DNA of 64,000 bases from Polyangiaceae bacterium (lineage in GTDB: Bacteria > Myxococcota_A > Polyangia > Polyangiales > Polyangiaceae). The notes beneath the pieces were generated by a model, which was not told the DNA's origin, did no database searches, and saw nothing but the letters and a program-made list of their open reading frames with translations. The stretch lies in assembly GCA_029261965.1 (NCBI GenBank), contig JAJDAH010000343.1, positions 1-64,000 on the forward strand, given 5' to 3'. Made by a program: the position numbers and the translations under genes. Below, one piece after another: positions 8,713-17,255 of the stretch (the first letter of the stretch is position 1; the number at the start of each line of letters is the position of its first letter).

Positions 8713-10308
8713 GTGACCCGAGAAGCCGGAACGGCCACCGGCGCCCCCCAGCAAGCGACCTTCTTCCCTCTGCTCGCCTGCAACGCGCGCTGCCCTTTCT
8801 GCTCGACCCGGGTCTACACCGCCGACGGAGTAGTCTCGAACGACGACTTTCAAGACGGCACCACGCGCAAGCTGGACACCCACACCTACTCCTTCGAAGC
8901 AGCCTGTGCGGAGTACCGGCGGCTTCACGAGCGCGGCGTGGACAGCATCAACATCCAAGGCGGAGAGCCCACGTTGTTCCCGCGGCTCGACGAGCTCATC
9001 ACCTACGGGAAAAGCATCGGCATCCGCGAGCAGGTCATGGTCACGAACGGGCGTCGCCTGGCAGATCCGGAGGTGGCCACTCGATTGTTCGACGCCGGCC
9101 TCGACGCCATCGCGCTGAGCATCTTCGGTTCGAACCGCGACCTTCACGACACGTCGCTCGGTGCAGCGGGGTGCTTCGCGGACATGGTCAGTGCGGTCAG
9201 AAACCTCGTCGAGCTCGGCAGCCCAGAGGAGGGCCCTTCGCTCACTGGGCAGCTGCTTCTGCACAAGAAGAACTTCCACGATCTGCCCGACATGTTGCGC
9301 TTTTGGTACGGCAAGGGGATTCGTGTCTTCGGGATCCGCCTGCTGCGAGAGACCGCGAACACGGATCGCTCGGACGGTGACGATTGGTTCTTCGACCTCG
9401 AACGCCTGCGAGCGCCGCTCGTGCGCGCCCTCGACATCGCCCGCGCCAATCCCGATCTGCGTCTGGAGCTCGGCGAGCTGTTTCACTGCCTCATCGACCC
9501 GGAACACCTGCCCTGGGTGCTCGAGAGCGTCGCCGGGGAACAGCGACTCCACGTCGACCACCTCGTCGCCGGGCGCAACAAGTTGCGCGTGCTCAACTAC
9601 GCCGAGAGTCACCGGCCCAGCTCCACGGACGAGCGGCTCGGCGCGTGCGACCGATGCGACGTTCGCCAATCCTGCGTGAAGATCGAAGACCAATACCTCG
9701 CGCGTTTCACCGGCGAGCTCCGTCCCTTCAATCTCGAAGAAATGGTGTCGGGGCTACTCGATCGCAGCGCCGCCCATGGGCTGAACCGGCTGACCACCCT
9801 CTTGGGAAGACCGGAGCTGTTGCTCGACGCCCCGATCAGCGACAAGACGGCCCGTGCGTTCCTTCGTCGCCTGACGCGAGCGCTCGCCGCCGGAGGTTCG
9901 CCCGAGCTCGCCAGAACCCTCGTCGGTCGCCGAACCCGGGCCGAGGTCCAGAAGTTCGTCGCCAGATTCGACGTGCCGCCGGTCATGCGGCTCGTTCCGC
10001 TCGCCGAGCTCGACGCGGGGCCCGGACCGATCGACCCCTCGGGTGGACCGAGAGCGGTCCTCGAGCGGCTCACGAAACACGCCACCGGTCCAGCTGCGGA
10101 GAAGGCGCGCTTCCTCGGCTCCGCCGATCCACTCGGTGCCGAGCGGTGGCTCGTGCTCTTTGGTGGCGAGCTGCCGAGACCCGACGGCTCCGGCGTGCCC
10201 TACTGCGCCGCCGTGTACGACGACGGGTGCCTCGACAGCGACGTGATTCGCACCATGCTCGACGAGCTCACCCGTCCAGCCGACGATGGAGCGCGCTCTC
10301 GCCGGTAA
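8713..10308 (+). CDS. Radical SAM protein with long C-terminal extension
   Basis: A 531-residue protein starting at GTG 8713. Cys23, Cys27 and Cys30 (ACNARCPFC) form the rSAM cluster site, and QGGEPTLF is the SAM-binding strand. LFHCLIDPEHL and then a CX2CX5C set (CDRCDVRQSC, followed by FTGELRPF) match the auxiliary-cluster pattern of the tandem enzymes, but there is only one barrel. The last 190 residues are an extension of unknown function, ending in a strand-rich part (RWLVLFGGELPRP). It directly follows the TPR gene and converges on the gene at 10334. The reaction is unknown. Confidence 0.8.
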   Translation: MTREAGTATGAPQQATFFPLLACNARCPFCSTRVYTADGVVSNDDFQDGTTRKLDTHTYSFEAACAEYRRLHERGVDSINIQGGEPTLFPRLDELITYGKSIGIREQVMVTNGRRLADPEVATRLFDAGLDAIALSIFGSNRDLHDTSLGAAGCFADMVSAVRNLVELGSPEEGPSLTGQLLLHKKNFHDLPDMLRFWYGKGIRVFGIRLLRETANTDRSDGDDWFFDLERLRAPLVRALDIARANPDLRLELGELFHCLIDPEHLPWVLESVAGEQRLHVDHLVAGRNKLRVLNYAESHRPSSTDERLGACDRCDVRQSCVKIEDQYLARFTGELRPFNLEEMVSGLLDRSAAHGLNRLTTLLGRPELLLDAPISDKTARAFLRRLTRALAAGGSPELARTLVGRRTRAEVQKFVARFDVPPVMRLVPLAELDAGPGPIDPSGGPRAVLERLTKHATGPAAEKARFLGSADPLGAERWLVLFGGELPRPDGSGVPYCAAVYDDGCLDSDVIRTMLDELTRPADDGARSRR

Positions 10309-10333
10309 CCGCGCTCCGGCAATGACCGCGCGT

Positions 10334-11593
10334 TCAATCGATGCCGAGTCGTCTCTCGAGACGCTCGGAAAGCTCGACGATGCTCGAACGTTCCGCCAAC
10401 GATGCGGCAACGTCCGAAACGGTCTCGGCCCGCTGCCAAGCCGCTCGACAATGCAAGAACAGGTCGCTGTCATAGAAGTCCACGACCGACCGCAAGAGCC
10501 GCCGCGGCGCCTGGTCGGCCGCGCCCCCGAGGGCGTCCCGTGAACGTCGCGCGAGCCCGCGCAGTAGCGATCTCGACAGCAGATGGGTGCCGAGGGTGTG
10601 AACGCTCATGTCGTGGCCGAGCGTCGTGAAGTGCGCCAACCAGTTTCGCCGAGCGCTCCGGAGGCGGTGCACCCCGAGAAGCCGAAGCGGCCGCGTAGCT
10701 CGGTAGTACCACTCGGAGACGAGGTTGATCTCGAGCTCGCGTCGGAGACACGCCTCGAGCCACGGCGCGGTCACGAAGCGGCCGGCGAGATAGGTCACGA
10801 CGTGCGGCGAAAATCCGAGCCGGTCGAGGCCGAGCTGGCTGCGCGCCTGCCTGTAACTCGCCGGCAGCGGCACCGTGCGAACGACCCCCGTCTCGTCCCA
10901 ATCGAACCCCAGCGCGCGCAAGTAAGACCCGGTCGCGGGTTCCTGCTGCAGTCTCGGCGGCAACTGGAAAAACGAGTTGTCCTCCGGAAGGTCTCGACGA
11001 TCGAAGCTGGCACGCACGACTCCAGGGGCGCCCTCTCTCTCGGTCAGCGGGAGCGGGTGAGCAAAGTAACGCTCGTACTCGCGAAAGAATGTGCGCAGGC
11101 CGGGTTCCGCGGCGGGCTCGCCGCTCGGCACGGGCCGGACGGCCCCCCGTGGCTCGACGCCGTCACCGAGAGCGCGCGTGATCGGTGTAACGACCGCTGA
11201 GGCTCCGAAGAGCTCCGCCGCCCGCGCCTTCAATCTCTCGGCCAACTCTCGGGACAGCTCTTCGTCGCCCGGGCGGACGCGGTGCACGAGCAACACACCT
11301 CCACCTCGCGCGAGCGCCACCCGTGAGGCGTCGTCCTTCGACAGCTCGAGCCCGACGCGACGTCGATCCATGCTCGCCACGACTTCGATCCGGCGGCCGT
11401 CAGGCTCCTTCGTGATTCGCACCGATCGCAGAGCCCGCGCTGGAATCGCGACCAGATCGGCGATGGCACCGTGCAATTCGGCTACGCTTTCATCGCTGGC
11501 CACGGCCAGAGCGATCCGTTCGCTCGCACTCTCGGCATCTTCTTCCGCCCGTCGGCAAAGCTCATCGACGTCAAGGGGTTCGGGTCGTCGCAT
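10334..11593 (-). CDS. Protein of unknown function
   Basis: A 419-residue protein that I do not recognise. It is Arg- and Leu-rich, with a mixed alpha/beta N-terminal part (to about residue 120) and a helical C-terminal part holding many aromatic and His residues (EWYYRATRPLRLLGVHR, NWLAHFTTLGHDMSVH). There is no signal peptide, no cysteine cluster and no nucleotide-binding motif. Its ATG is 46 bases from the divergent rSAM-oxidoreductase fusion gene at 11640, with a palindrome between them, so the two may be co-regulated and functionally linked. Confidence 0.55.
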   Translation of the reverse strand: MRRPEPLDVDELCRRAEEDAESASERIALAVASDESVAELHGAIADLVAIPARALRSVRITKEPDGRRIEVVASMDRRRVGLELSKDDASRVALARGGGVLLVHRVRPGDEELSRELAERLKARAAELFGASAVVTPITRALGDGVEPRGAVRPVPSGEPAAEPGLRTFFREYERYFAHPLPLTEREGAPGVVRASFDRRDLPEDNSFFQLPPRLQQEPATGSYLRALGFDWDETGVVRTVPLPASYRQARSQLGLDRLGFSPHVVTYLAGRFVTAPWLEACLRRELEINLVSEWYYRATRPLRLLGVHRLRSARRNWLAHFTTLGHDMSVHTLGTHLLSRSLLRGLARRSRDALGGAADQAPRRLLRSVVDFYDSDLFLHCRAAWQRAETVSDVAASLAERSSIVELSERLERRLGID

Positions 11594-11600
11594 CGCTCGC

Positions 11601-11618
11601 TCGCTGCCTCGGCAGCGA
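11601..11618. promoter_or_regulatory. 18-bp palindrome between divergent genes (candidate operator)
   Basis: Eight-base arms TCGCTGCC and GGCAGCGA are separated by two bases. The site lies just downstream of the start at 11593 and upstream of the -10-like box at 11620, so a dimeric regulator bound here could control both genes. Confidence 0.35.
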
Positions 11619-11619
11619 T

Positions 11620-11627
11620 GCTACGAT
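11620..11627 (+). promoter_or_regulatory. Putative -10 element (GCTACGAT) of the fusion gene
   Basis: GCTACGAT ends twelve bases before the ATG at 11640 and adjoins the palindrome at 11601-11618. Confidence 0.35.
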
Positions 11628-11639
11628 ATCCCGAGACTC

Positions 11640-14567
11640 ATGAAGCGTCGCCCAGAGCGAACCGTGACCCTGTTCCTCGGCGGGCGTTGCGAGCTTTCCT
11701 GCCCCACTTGCGACTGCCGAGTCGACGGCTGGAGCGAAGAGTCCATCGACCGGGAGCTCGAAGGCGGCGGCGCCCGCGTGCTCGTCCGTGGCGTGCCCTG
11801 CTCGAGCCCCGCCCTCGAATCCGTCGTTCGAAAGGCGAAAGAGAGCGGTTTTTCGCAGGTCGTCGTGCGGACGAACGCGGTTTCGTTGGGCGACCCCGGT
11901 GCGGCAGAAAAGCTGCTCGAGCTCGGCGTCGACGGCGCGCTCGTCCCGCTTTTCTCGCATCGGAGCGACGTGCACGATCGCGTCGCCGGCAAACCCGAGT
12001 CACTCGTTCATGCGCTGCGCGGGCTCAGGGCGCTATCGGCAGTGGGTCTCGGCGCCGAGGTGGAAATTCCGCTTCTGCCTTCGAGGATCCAGCGCGCCGC
12101 CGACGTGGTGAAGCTCGCGCATCGCGCGGTCCCCAGTCTTCGCGCGGTGCGCTTCTACTTGCCCCGCTTCGACGTCCCGCTGGCCGTCGCTCCGCCTCCG
12201 TGGAGCGTCGGCGCACCACTGCTCGCCGAGGCCCTGCGACTCTGCCGCGAGCTCGGCATCGAAGCGTCCTTCGGGCGGGAGGATGGTGTGCCGCTGTGTG
12301 CGCTCGCTGATGTCCCGGAGCTCGGCGACGCGTACCGCTTGGACCCGCGACCTCGCTCCCAACCACCGCACGGCTGCAGCTACCCCGACGTGTGTCGGTC
12401 CTGTGCCGTCAAGCGCCAGTGCGCCGGCGTGACCGTTTCCTACAGCCGCGCTCACGGCGACACGGACATCCGGCCGTACCCGAAGCGACCGCCGACCCTC
12501 GGTCGGAAGCGGCCCAAAGAAAGCTGGACGCCCGAACGACGGCGCGCCGCGCGCACGGTGCGAAACGTCGTCTTTCGTCCGACCGTCAATTGCAACCAGG
12601 ACTGCCCCTTCTGCAGCGCCAACGAAACGTCGAACAACGTGTGGCCGGATGCGGACGACATGATCCGCCGCATCGCCCGCATCGCCCGCACGGGAGCGCG
12701 GCGCGTCTCCTTCAGCGGCGGCGAGCCGACGCTCAGTCGCCACCTGCCGAGCTACATCTCCGTCGCGCATCGTCTCGGCGTGAAAGAAATCGAGCTCGTC
12801 ACCAATGGCACGCTCTTGGACTCGCAGAAACGCGTCGCGCGGCTAGCGGAAGCGGGCCTCACGAACGCCTTCGTTTCGCTCCATGGGCACGACGACTCGC
12901 TCTCGCGGATGATGACCGCCAAGATCGGAGACTTCGACAAGACGGTGCGCGCCATCGAGCTGCTGCTCGCCGCCGGGGTGGAAACGGAGATCAATCACGT
13001 CATCAGCTCGCGGAACTACCGATACTTGACGCACTTCGTCGAGTTCGTGCGTGAGCGTTTCGGCGGACGAGCCGACATTTCTTTCGCGTTCATCACGCCG
13101 CAATTCAAAGCACTCGAGAACATGGACCTCGTGCCCAAGCTCTCCGACGTGCTGCCCCATGCCCGTGTGGCGATGCGCCGCGCTCTGGAAATCAGCCAAC
13201 CCTTCCACGTCGGGTCGCGTCAGGGCATTCCCCCGTGCCTCTTGGGAGAGTTTCAAGCCTGGTCGGATGTCTTGAAGGTCGGCTCCGAAGCCGGGGTGGA
13301 GGACGCGCAGCAGAAGATCCGCGCGCCCGGATGCGAAAAGTGCCGGTACACGAGCTACTGCACCGGACTCTGGCGCCCCTACGCGCTCCGGTACGGGCTC
13401 GACGAGCTCACGCCCATCGAGGGGCCAGCGTTCGACGAGGACGACGCGCGGCGGTTGCTCGGCAAAGCCTACCGAGGCTGGTTCGGCACGCCGCTTTCGT
13501 TCGAGCAAGCGCCGGATGAGCTACGGGACCGCAATCTGGAGAAAGAAGCTCTGGCGGTGCCCACGGCCGAGCCGCTCCGCCGTCTCCCGGTGGTCCAACT
13601 TCCCGATAGGACGCGACCCCTGAGGATCGCCATCGCGGGCACCGGTCGACGCGCGCGACACCTGGCGCGTGCAGCGCAGAACATCGAAGGTGTGTCGGTG
13701 GACGCCGTCGCCTCACCGCATGCCCCGGACATGGCGCCTCCGGAATTTGCCGGGTGCCCCACCTACCGAAGCCTCGTCGACGCCCTCGACGACATGCGGC
13801 CGGACGCCGTCGTCGTCGCGGCGGCGACCCACGTGCACCACGAGCTCGCACTCGCAGCGCTGGAACGCGGGATCCCGACGCTCGTCGAGAAACCCGTCGG
13901 ACGCTCGCCCGAAGAGGCGCTCTCGCTCGGCGAAGCCGCCGCCCGGCACGGCACCCTGGTGATGCCCGCGCACAACATCGCTTTTTCGCCGGGCATCGAG
14001 CACCTGTTCGGCCCCGACGTCGTCGGTGTGTCGTGGACTCAACGCATGACGACGGAGGGCTCGGGCACGCCGTTGACCTGGAGCCGGTCGTCGATGGGTG
14101 AGCTTTTCTACCACGTGATGGTGCTGCTCGAGCGCGCGTGCGGCTCGATTCGTGGCGTGGACTCGGTCCAGCTCCAAGGGTCGGGTCGCCCGCGACGACT
14201 CGAGTCGAGGCTCACCTGCGACCGCGGCAGCGCGATCGTTCAGTTGGACTTCGCGAGTCGTCGAGAAGAGTTGGCGATGGCCACTTGGGATGCGGCAGAG
14301 AACAAGACTCGATGGCGGCGGGCTGACCGGCGCGTCGAAGTACTGTCACCGAACGGTGAGCGTTTGCCGGTCGGCGACGGCGGTGACGCCGAACGCATGC
14401 TGGCGAGCTTCCGTGACGCCTTTCTCGGTCGGCAGCCACCTTTGGCGACCATGGCTCACGCGGCGACGGTCGCGCGAGGCGCCGCCATGCTCGCCGACGC
14501 GCTGATGGAGGCGTTGCCGAAGTCGGATAGACGTGAGCCGAAGCACGTGCGCTCTCCCGGCCTCTAG
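11640..14567 (+). CDS. Tandem radical SAM protein fused to a Gfo/Idh/MocA oxidoreductase
   Basis: A 975-residue three-part protein. The first rSAM half keeps Cys17/21/24 (RCELSCPTC), but RGVPC stands where the GGEP strand should be, so its SAM binding is doubtful. A CX2CX5C set (CRSCAVKRQC) follows. The second half has Cys318/322/325 (NCNQDCPFC), SGGEPT at 359-364 and CEKCRYTSYC. Residues about 660-975 form an NAD(P)-dependent Gfo/Idh/MocA domain: a Rossmann GxG (AGTGRRA, 666-672) and the signature EKPV at 750-753. That family oxidises or reduces sugar-like and other polyol substrates. The fusion suggests that the radical product, or a shared substrate, is also handled by hydride transfer. 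I know of no named enzyme with this layout. The frame extends upstream of 11640, but homology begins at this ATG. Confidence 0.85.
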   Translation: MKRRPERTVTLFLGGRCELSCPTCDCRVDGWSEESIDRELEGGGARVLVRGVPCSSPALESVVRKAKESGFSQVVVRTNAVSLGDPGAAEKLLELGVDGALVPLFSHRSDVHDRVAGKPESLVHALRGLRALSAVGLGAEVEIPLLPSRIQRAADVVKLAHRAVPSLRAVRFYLPRFDVPLAVAPPPWSVGAPLLAEALRLCRELGIEASFGREDGVPLCALADVPELGDAYRLDPRPRSQPPHGCSYPDVCRSCAVKRQCAGVTVSYSRAHGDTDIRPYPKRPPTLGRKRPKESWTPERRRAARTVRNVVFRPTVNCNQDCPFCSANETSNNVWPDADDMIRRIARIARTGARRVSFSGGEPTLSRHLPSYISVAHRLGVKEIELVTNGTLLDSQKRVARLAEAGLTNAFVSLHGHDDSLSRMMTAKIGDFDKTVRAIELLLAAGVETEINHVISSRNYRYLTHFVEFVRERFGGRADISFAFITPQFKALENMDLVPKLSDVLPHARVAMRRALEISQPFHVGSRQGIPPCLLGEFQAWSDVLKVGSEAGVEDAQQKIRAPGCEKCRYTSYCTGLWRPYALRYGLDELTPIEGPAFDEDDARRLLGKAYRGWFGTPLSFEQAPDELRDRNLEKEALAVPTAEPLRRLPVVQLPDRTRPLRIAIAGTGRRARHLARAAQNIEGVSVDAVASPHAPDMAPPEFAGCPTYRSLVDALDDMRPDAVVVAAATHVHHELALAALERGIPTLVEKPVGRSPEEALSLGEAAARHGTLVMPAHNIAFSPGIEHLFGPDVVGVSWTQRMTTEGSGTPLTWSRSSMGELFYHVMVLLERACGSIRGVDSVQLQGSGRPRRLESRLTCDRGSAIVQLDFASRREELAMATWDAAENKTRWRRADRRVEVLSPNGERLPVGDGGDAERMLASFRDAFLGRQPPLATMAHAATVARGAAMLADALMEALPKSDRREPKHVRSPGL

Positions 14568-14588
14568 GCGCCAGCAGGCGCCGCCACG

Positions 14589-16406
14589 TCAGGCGGTCGG
14601 CTCGGCCGACACCGGCCGCAGCTCGTCGGTACCGTGGAGCTCGGCGTAGCGTGTGCGGATCCCCCAGCACCGCGACTCGAGAGCGCAACGCTGACAGGCT
14701 TCGGGCTTGACGAATTCGCCGCCGTCATCGCCGGCCCCGACAGGAGCGAGCTCGAAGTATTCCGTGACCGGCCCGGGGATGAGGCACAGCGGCAGACCAC
14801 ACATCGACTGGAAACCGGTCAGCTCCACGCCGAGCTCGTCGGCGAGAGCAATGCCCTCGGCGATCTTCGGCAGCACGAGCGAATACCTGGGAATCAACCA
14901 GTCGTCCTGGGGCACGAGATCGGTGGACGGCGCCACGAAGGAGACGTTCTGCTGAGCCTTGGGCCATCTGTCGGCGACCATGCGAATCAAGTCAGGAAAC
15001 TCTTCGTAGTTCTTTTGGCAGAACACGAAGTTGAGCCGGATCCCGATGCTGCTTTTTTGAAGCTCGTCCAATCCTCGAATCGTCTGGTCGAAGGTGCCCG
15101 GAGAGTCGGTAACCTCGTCGGAGGTTCGCGCCGTCGCGCCGTGAAGCGACACGAAAGCGGTATCGACTCCGGCCGCTTCGAGCTCGGCGACCAGCTCCGG
15201 ATCGGCCAGCCCAACGGCGTTGGTCTGAAGCTCGATTTCCCTCGCTCCGGCAGCTTTGCCGAGCGCGACGTACTCCGGCAAGCGGGCGTTCAGAGTCGGC
15301 TCGCCTCCGGAGAGCGCCAGGTGAGCCTTCTCGCGACCGGCGGTTTCGATCGCTCGACGAATGCTTTCGTGCTCCGCCGGCGGCAAGTGCGTCGACACGA
15401 AGCAAAAATGACAGGCCTGGTTGCAGTGGAAGTTCACCCGTACCGTATGCATCGGCACGAGGGTTCCGTCAGTGTGGCGAGTCGTCTCTTTCGTCACGAG
15501 CTCCCGCTCGATCTGCGCCTTCACACTGTCGATGATGCTGAGGCGACGACGGATTCTCTCTTGCGCCACTGGGCGATAGGCGTGGCTCGGATGGGCGTCG
15601 AAGAGCGGTTTCGGGACTCCCGGGCAGCGCTCGGCCACCCGACACTCGCTGCACTCCGGGATCCGAACGTGCCCCGGACGCTCGGCCCCGCCCGGGGTGA
15701 GCGTGTAGAGGTGAGCAATCCGTACTGGGTTCGGGAAGGCGCACGGAGGAACGAACGCATTGCCGTCGAGGCGCACCGACAGCCCGACTTGGCGGGCGGC
15801 CCCGGCCAGCGCCTCGATCGCTCCGGCCGCCTCGGCCATCGACGCGAGCGCCTCGGGCACCGGCGACTCGACTTCCCAACGGATGAGTACCAGCTCGGGA
15901 CGTAGACCCGCATCGACCAAGCGACCCGGAAGCTCCGAAACGAGGCTGGCGTTCTTGGCCACCACCGACACCAAGAGCTCGAGCTCGATGCCGAGAGCAT
16001 CGAGCAGCCGCATCGCGGCCAGAGTCGCCTCGAACGCGCCGGGATCTTCGGTGATGGCATCGCAGCTCTCGCCCCAGGCGGGGAGCTTCACGCGGACGGC
16101 GGTCAGCTGCTCACGGCCGAGCGCTCGCGCCATGGGTGCGTCGATGACTGCCGCGTTCGTTTCGAGAACGACGAGACTCGCCCCCTGCCGGCGGGCGAGC
16201 GCCACGAGCGCGGAGAGATCTCGACGCAAGGTCGGCTCGCCCCCGGCGAGCACGATCTCCGTCGCGCCGGACTCGAGCGCCTCCGCGATGCGACGCGCCA
16301 CCGCCCGCGGAGCCACGAACGCCCTATCTTCGACGTCGCGCCGCGTGACGCAAAACGAGCAATGCTGGTTGCACGTTTGATTCGTTTGAACACGGGCGAC
16401 GCGCAT
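14589..16406 (-). CDS. Tandem radical SAM protein (paralogue of 34718)
   Basis: A 605-residue tandem enzyme with all motifs intact. Half one has Cys12/16/19 and GGEP at 55-58, then auxiliary cysteines 222, 252, 255 and 261. Half two has Cys328/332/335 and GGEP at 367-370, then auxiliary cysteines 536 or 541, 571, 574 and 580. It aligns without gaps to the protein at 34718 over at least the first 335 residues, most of them identical by eye. It is last in a minus-strand run behind an amidohydrolase (17252) and a PhyH oxygenase (16416), nine bases after the latter, which points to a shared pathway. It converges on the fusion gene at 11640. Confidence 0.9.
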   Translation of the reverse strand: MRVARVQTNQTCNQHCSFCVTRRDVEDRAFVAPRAVARRIAEALESGATEIVLAGGEPTLRRDLSALVALARRQGASLVVLETNAAVIDAPMARALGREQLTAVRVKLPAWGESCDAITEDPGAFEATLAAMRLLDALGIELELLVSVVAKNASLVSELPGRLVDAGLRPELVLIRWEVESPVPEALASMAEAAGAIEALAGAARQVGLSVRLDGNAFVPPCAFPNPVRIAHLYTLTPGGAERPGHVRIPECSECRVAERCPGVPKPLFDAHPSHAYRPVAQERIRRRLSIIDSVKAQIERELVTKETTRHTDGTLVPMHTVRVNFHCNQACHFCFVSTHLPPAEHESIRRAIETAGREKAHLALSGGEPTLNARLPEYVALGKAAGAREIELQTNAVGLADPELVAELEAAGVDTAFVSLHGATARTSDEVTDSPGTFDQTIRGLDELQKSSIGIRLNFVFCQKNYEEFPDLIRMVADRWPKAQQNVSFVAPSTDLVPQDDWLIPRYSLVLPKIAEGIALADELGVELTGFQSMCGLPLCLIPGPVTEYFELAPVGAGDDGGEFVKPEACQRCALESRCWGIRTRYAELHGTDELRPVSAEPTA

Positions 16407-16415
16407 CGTCGCTCC

Positions 16416-17255
16416 CTAATCGGCCCGATAGACGAGCGGCCAAGCATCCGAGACGGCTTCGTCCGCCGGGCCCAGATGCGGGGCAAAGGCCTCGAGCAGT
16501 CGCTTCCGCGACGAGTTGTCGGGCTGCGCGATGCGCGCGCCGTCGGCGAAGTAGTGAATGGCAATGACGTCTCGATGCTGCTCGGTCTCGTTCGGCCAAG
16601 CCGAGTGAATCGTGCATCCGTGGTGGGCGCTCACCGAGCCGACGGGTAGCGCTCCGCGCTCGGCGATGGGGTAGCCGCCATCGCGGATCGCCGCTTCGAA
16701 CTGTTCGTGATAGTCGGCGGAAATGTCGACGGGGCCGGGCACGACCCCGGCTCGATGAGAGCCCGACGCGAAGCGCAGTGTGCCCATCTGCTCGGTGACG
16801 TCGACCAGCGGGATCCACAGGGTGACCGATTCGGCGTCGTCGAACGGCATCGCGCTGTAGTCTTGGTGCCAAGGCGTGTAGTCGCAGCCCGCTTCCTTGA
16901 AAAGCTCGTCCTCGACGAATACGCGGGCGCCTTTCGCTCCCATGAGCTGCGCGGCGATGCTGCCGAACCGTCGAGCGTGGGTAAAACCGCCGACCGCCGG
17001 ATCCTCGAACGCGAGGTTGATGACCTGGACGAACGCACGATCGTAGGAGTCGCGCTGCTCGGCGGGTCTCGCGGGAGGGCGCCGGGCGTCGAAGGCATCT
17101 CGAATGATGGGGCGATAGTGCGAGACGGCGGCGTCGGAAAGCACGCCGTCGATCCGGACGTGACCGTCTTTTCGGTACTCGGCGAGCGTTTCGTCGCCCA
17201 CCTCGAACGCGCCTTCGAGCTCCGCAAGCACTTCGTCGGTCCCAGCGGCCGTCAC
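16416..17255 (-). CDS. Phytanoyl-CoA dioxygenase (PhyH) family oxygenase
   Basis: A 279-residue Fe(II)/2OG oxygenase. The facial triad is His130-x-Asp132 (PWHQD) and His217 (IHSAWPN), and Arg228 is the probable 2OG ligand. RFASGSHRAG is the usual PhyH strand. It differs clearly in sequence from the PhyH protein at 3436. Its start overlaps the amidohydrolase stop (ATGA), and the tandem rSAM gene follows nine bases later, so the three form one operon. Hydroxylation of the same substrate handled by the rSAM enzyme is a reasonable inference; the substrate is unknown. Confidence 0.85.
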   Translation of the reverse strand: MTAAGTDEVLAELEGAFEVGDETLAEYRKDGHVRIDGVLSDAAVSHYRPIIRDAFDARRPPARPAEQRDSYDRAFVQVINLAFEDPAVGGFTHARRFGSIAAQLMGAKGARVFVEDELFKEAGCDYTPWHQDYSAMPFDDAESVTLWIPLVDVTEQMGTLRFASGSHRAGVVPGPVDISADYHEQFEAAIRDGGYPIAERGALPVGSVSAHHGCTIHSAWPNETEQHRDVIAIHYFADGARIAQPDNSSRKRLLEAFAPHLGPADEAVSDAWPLVYRAD

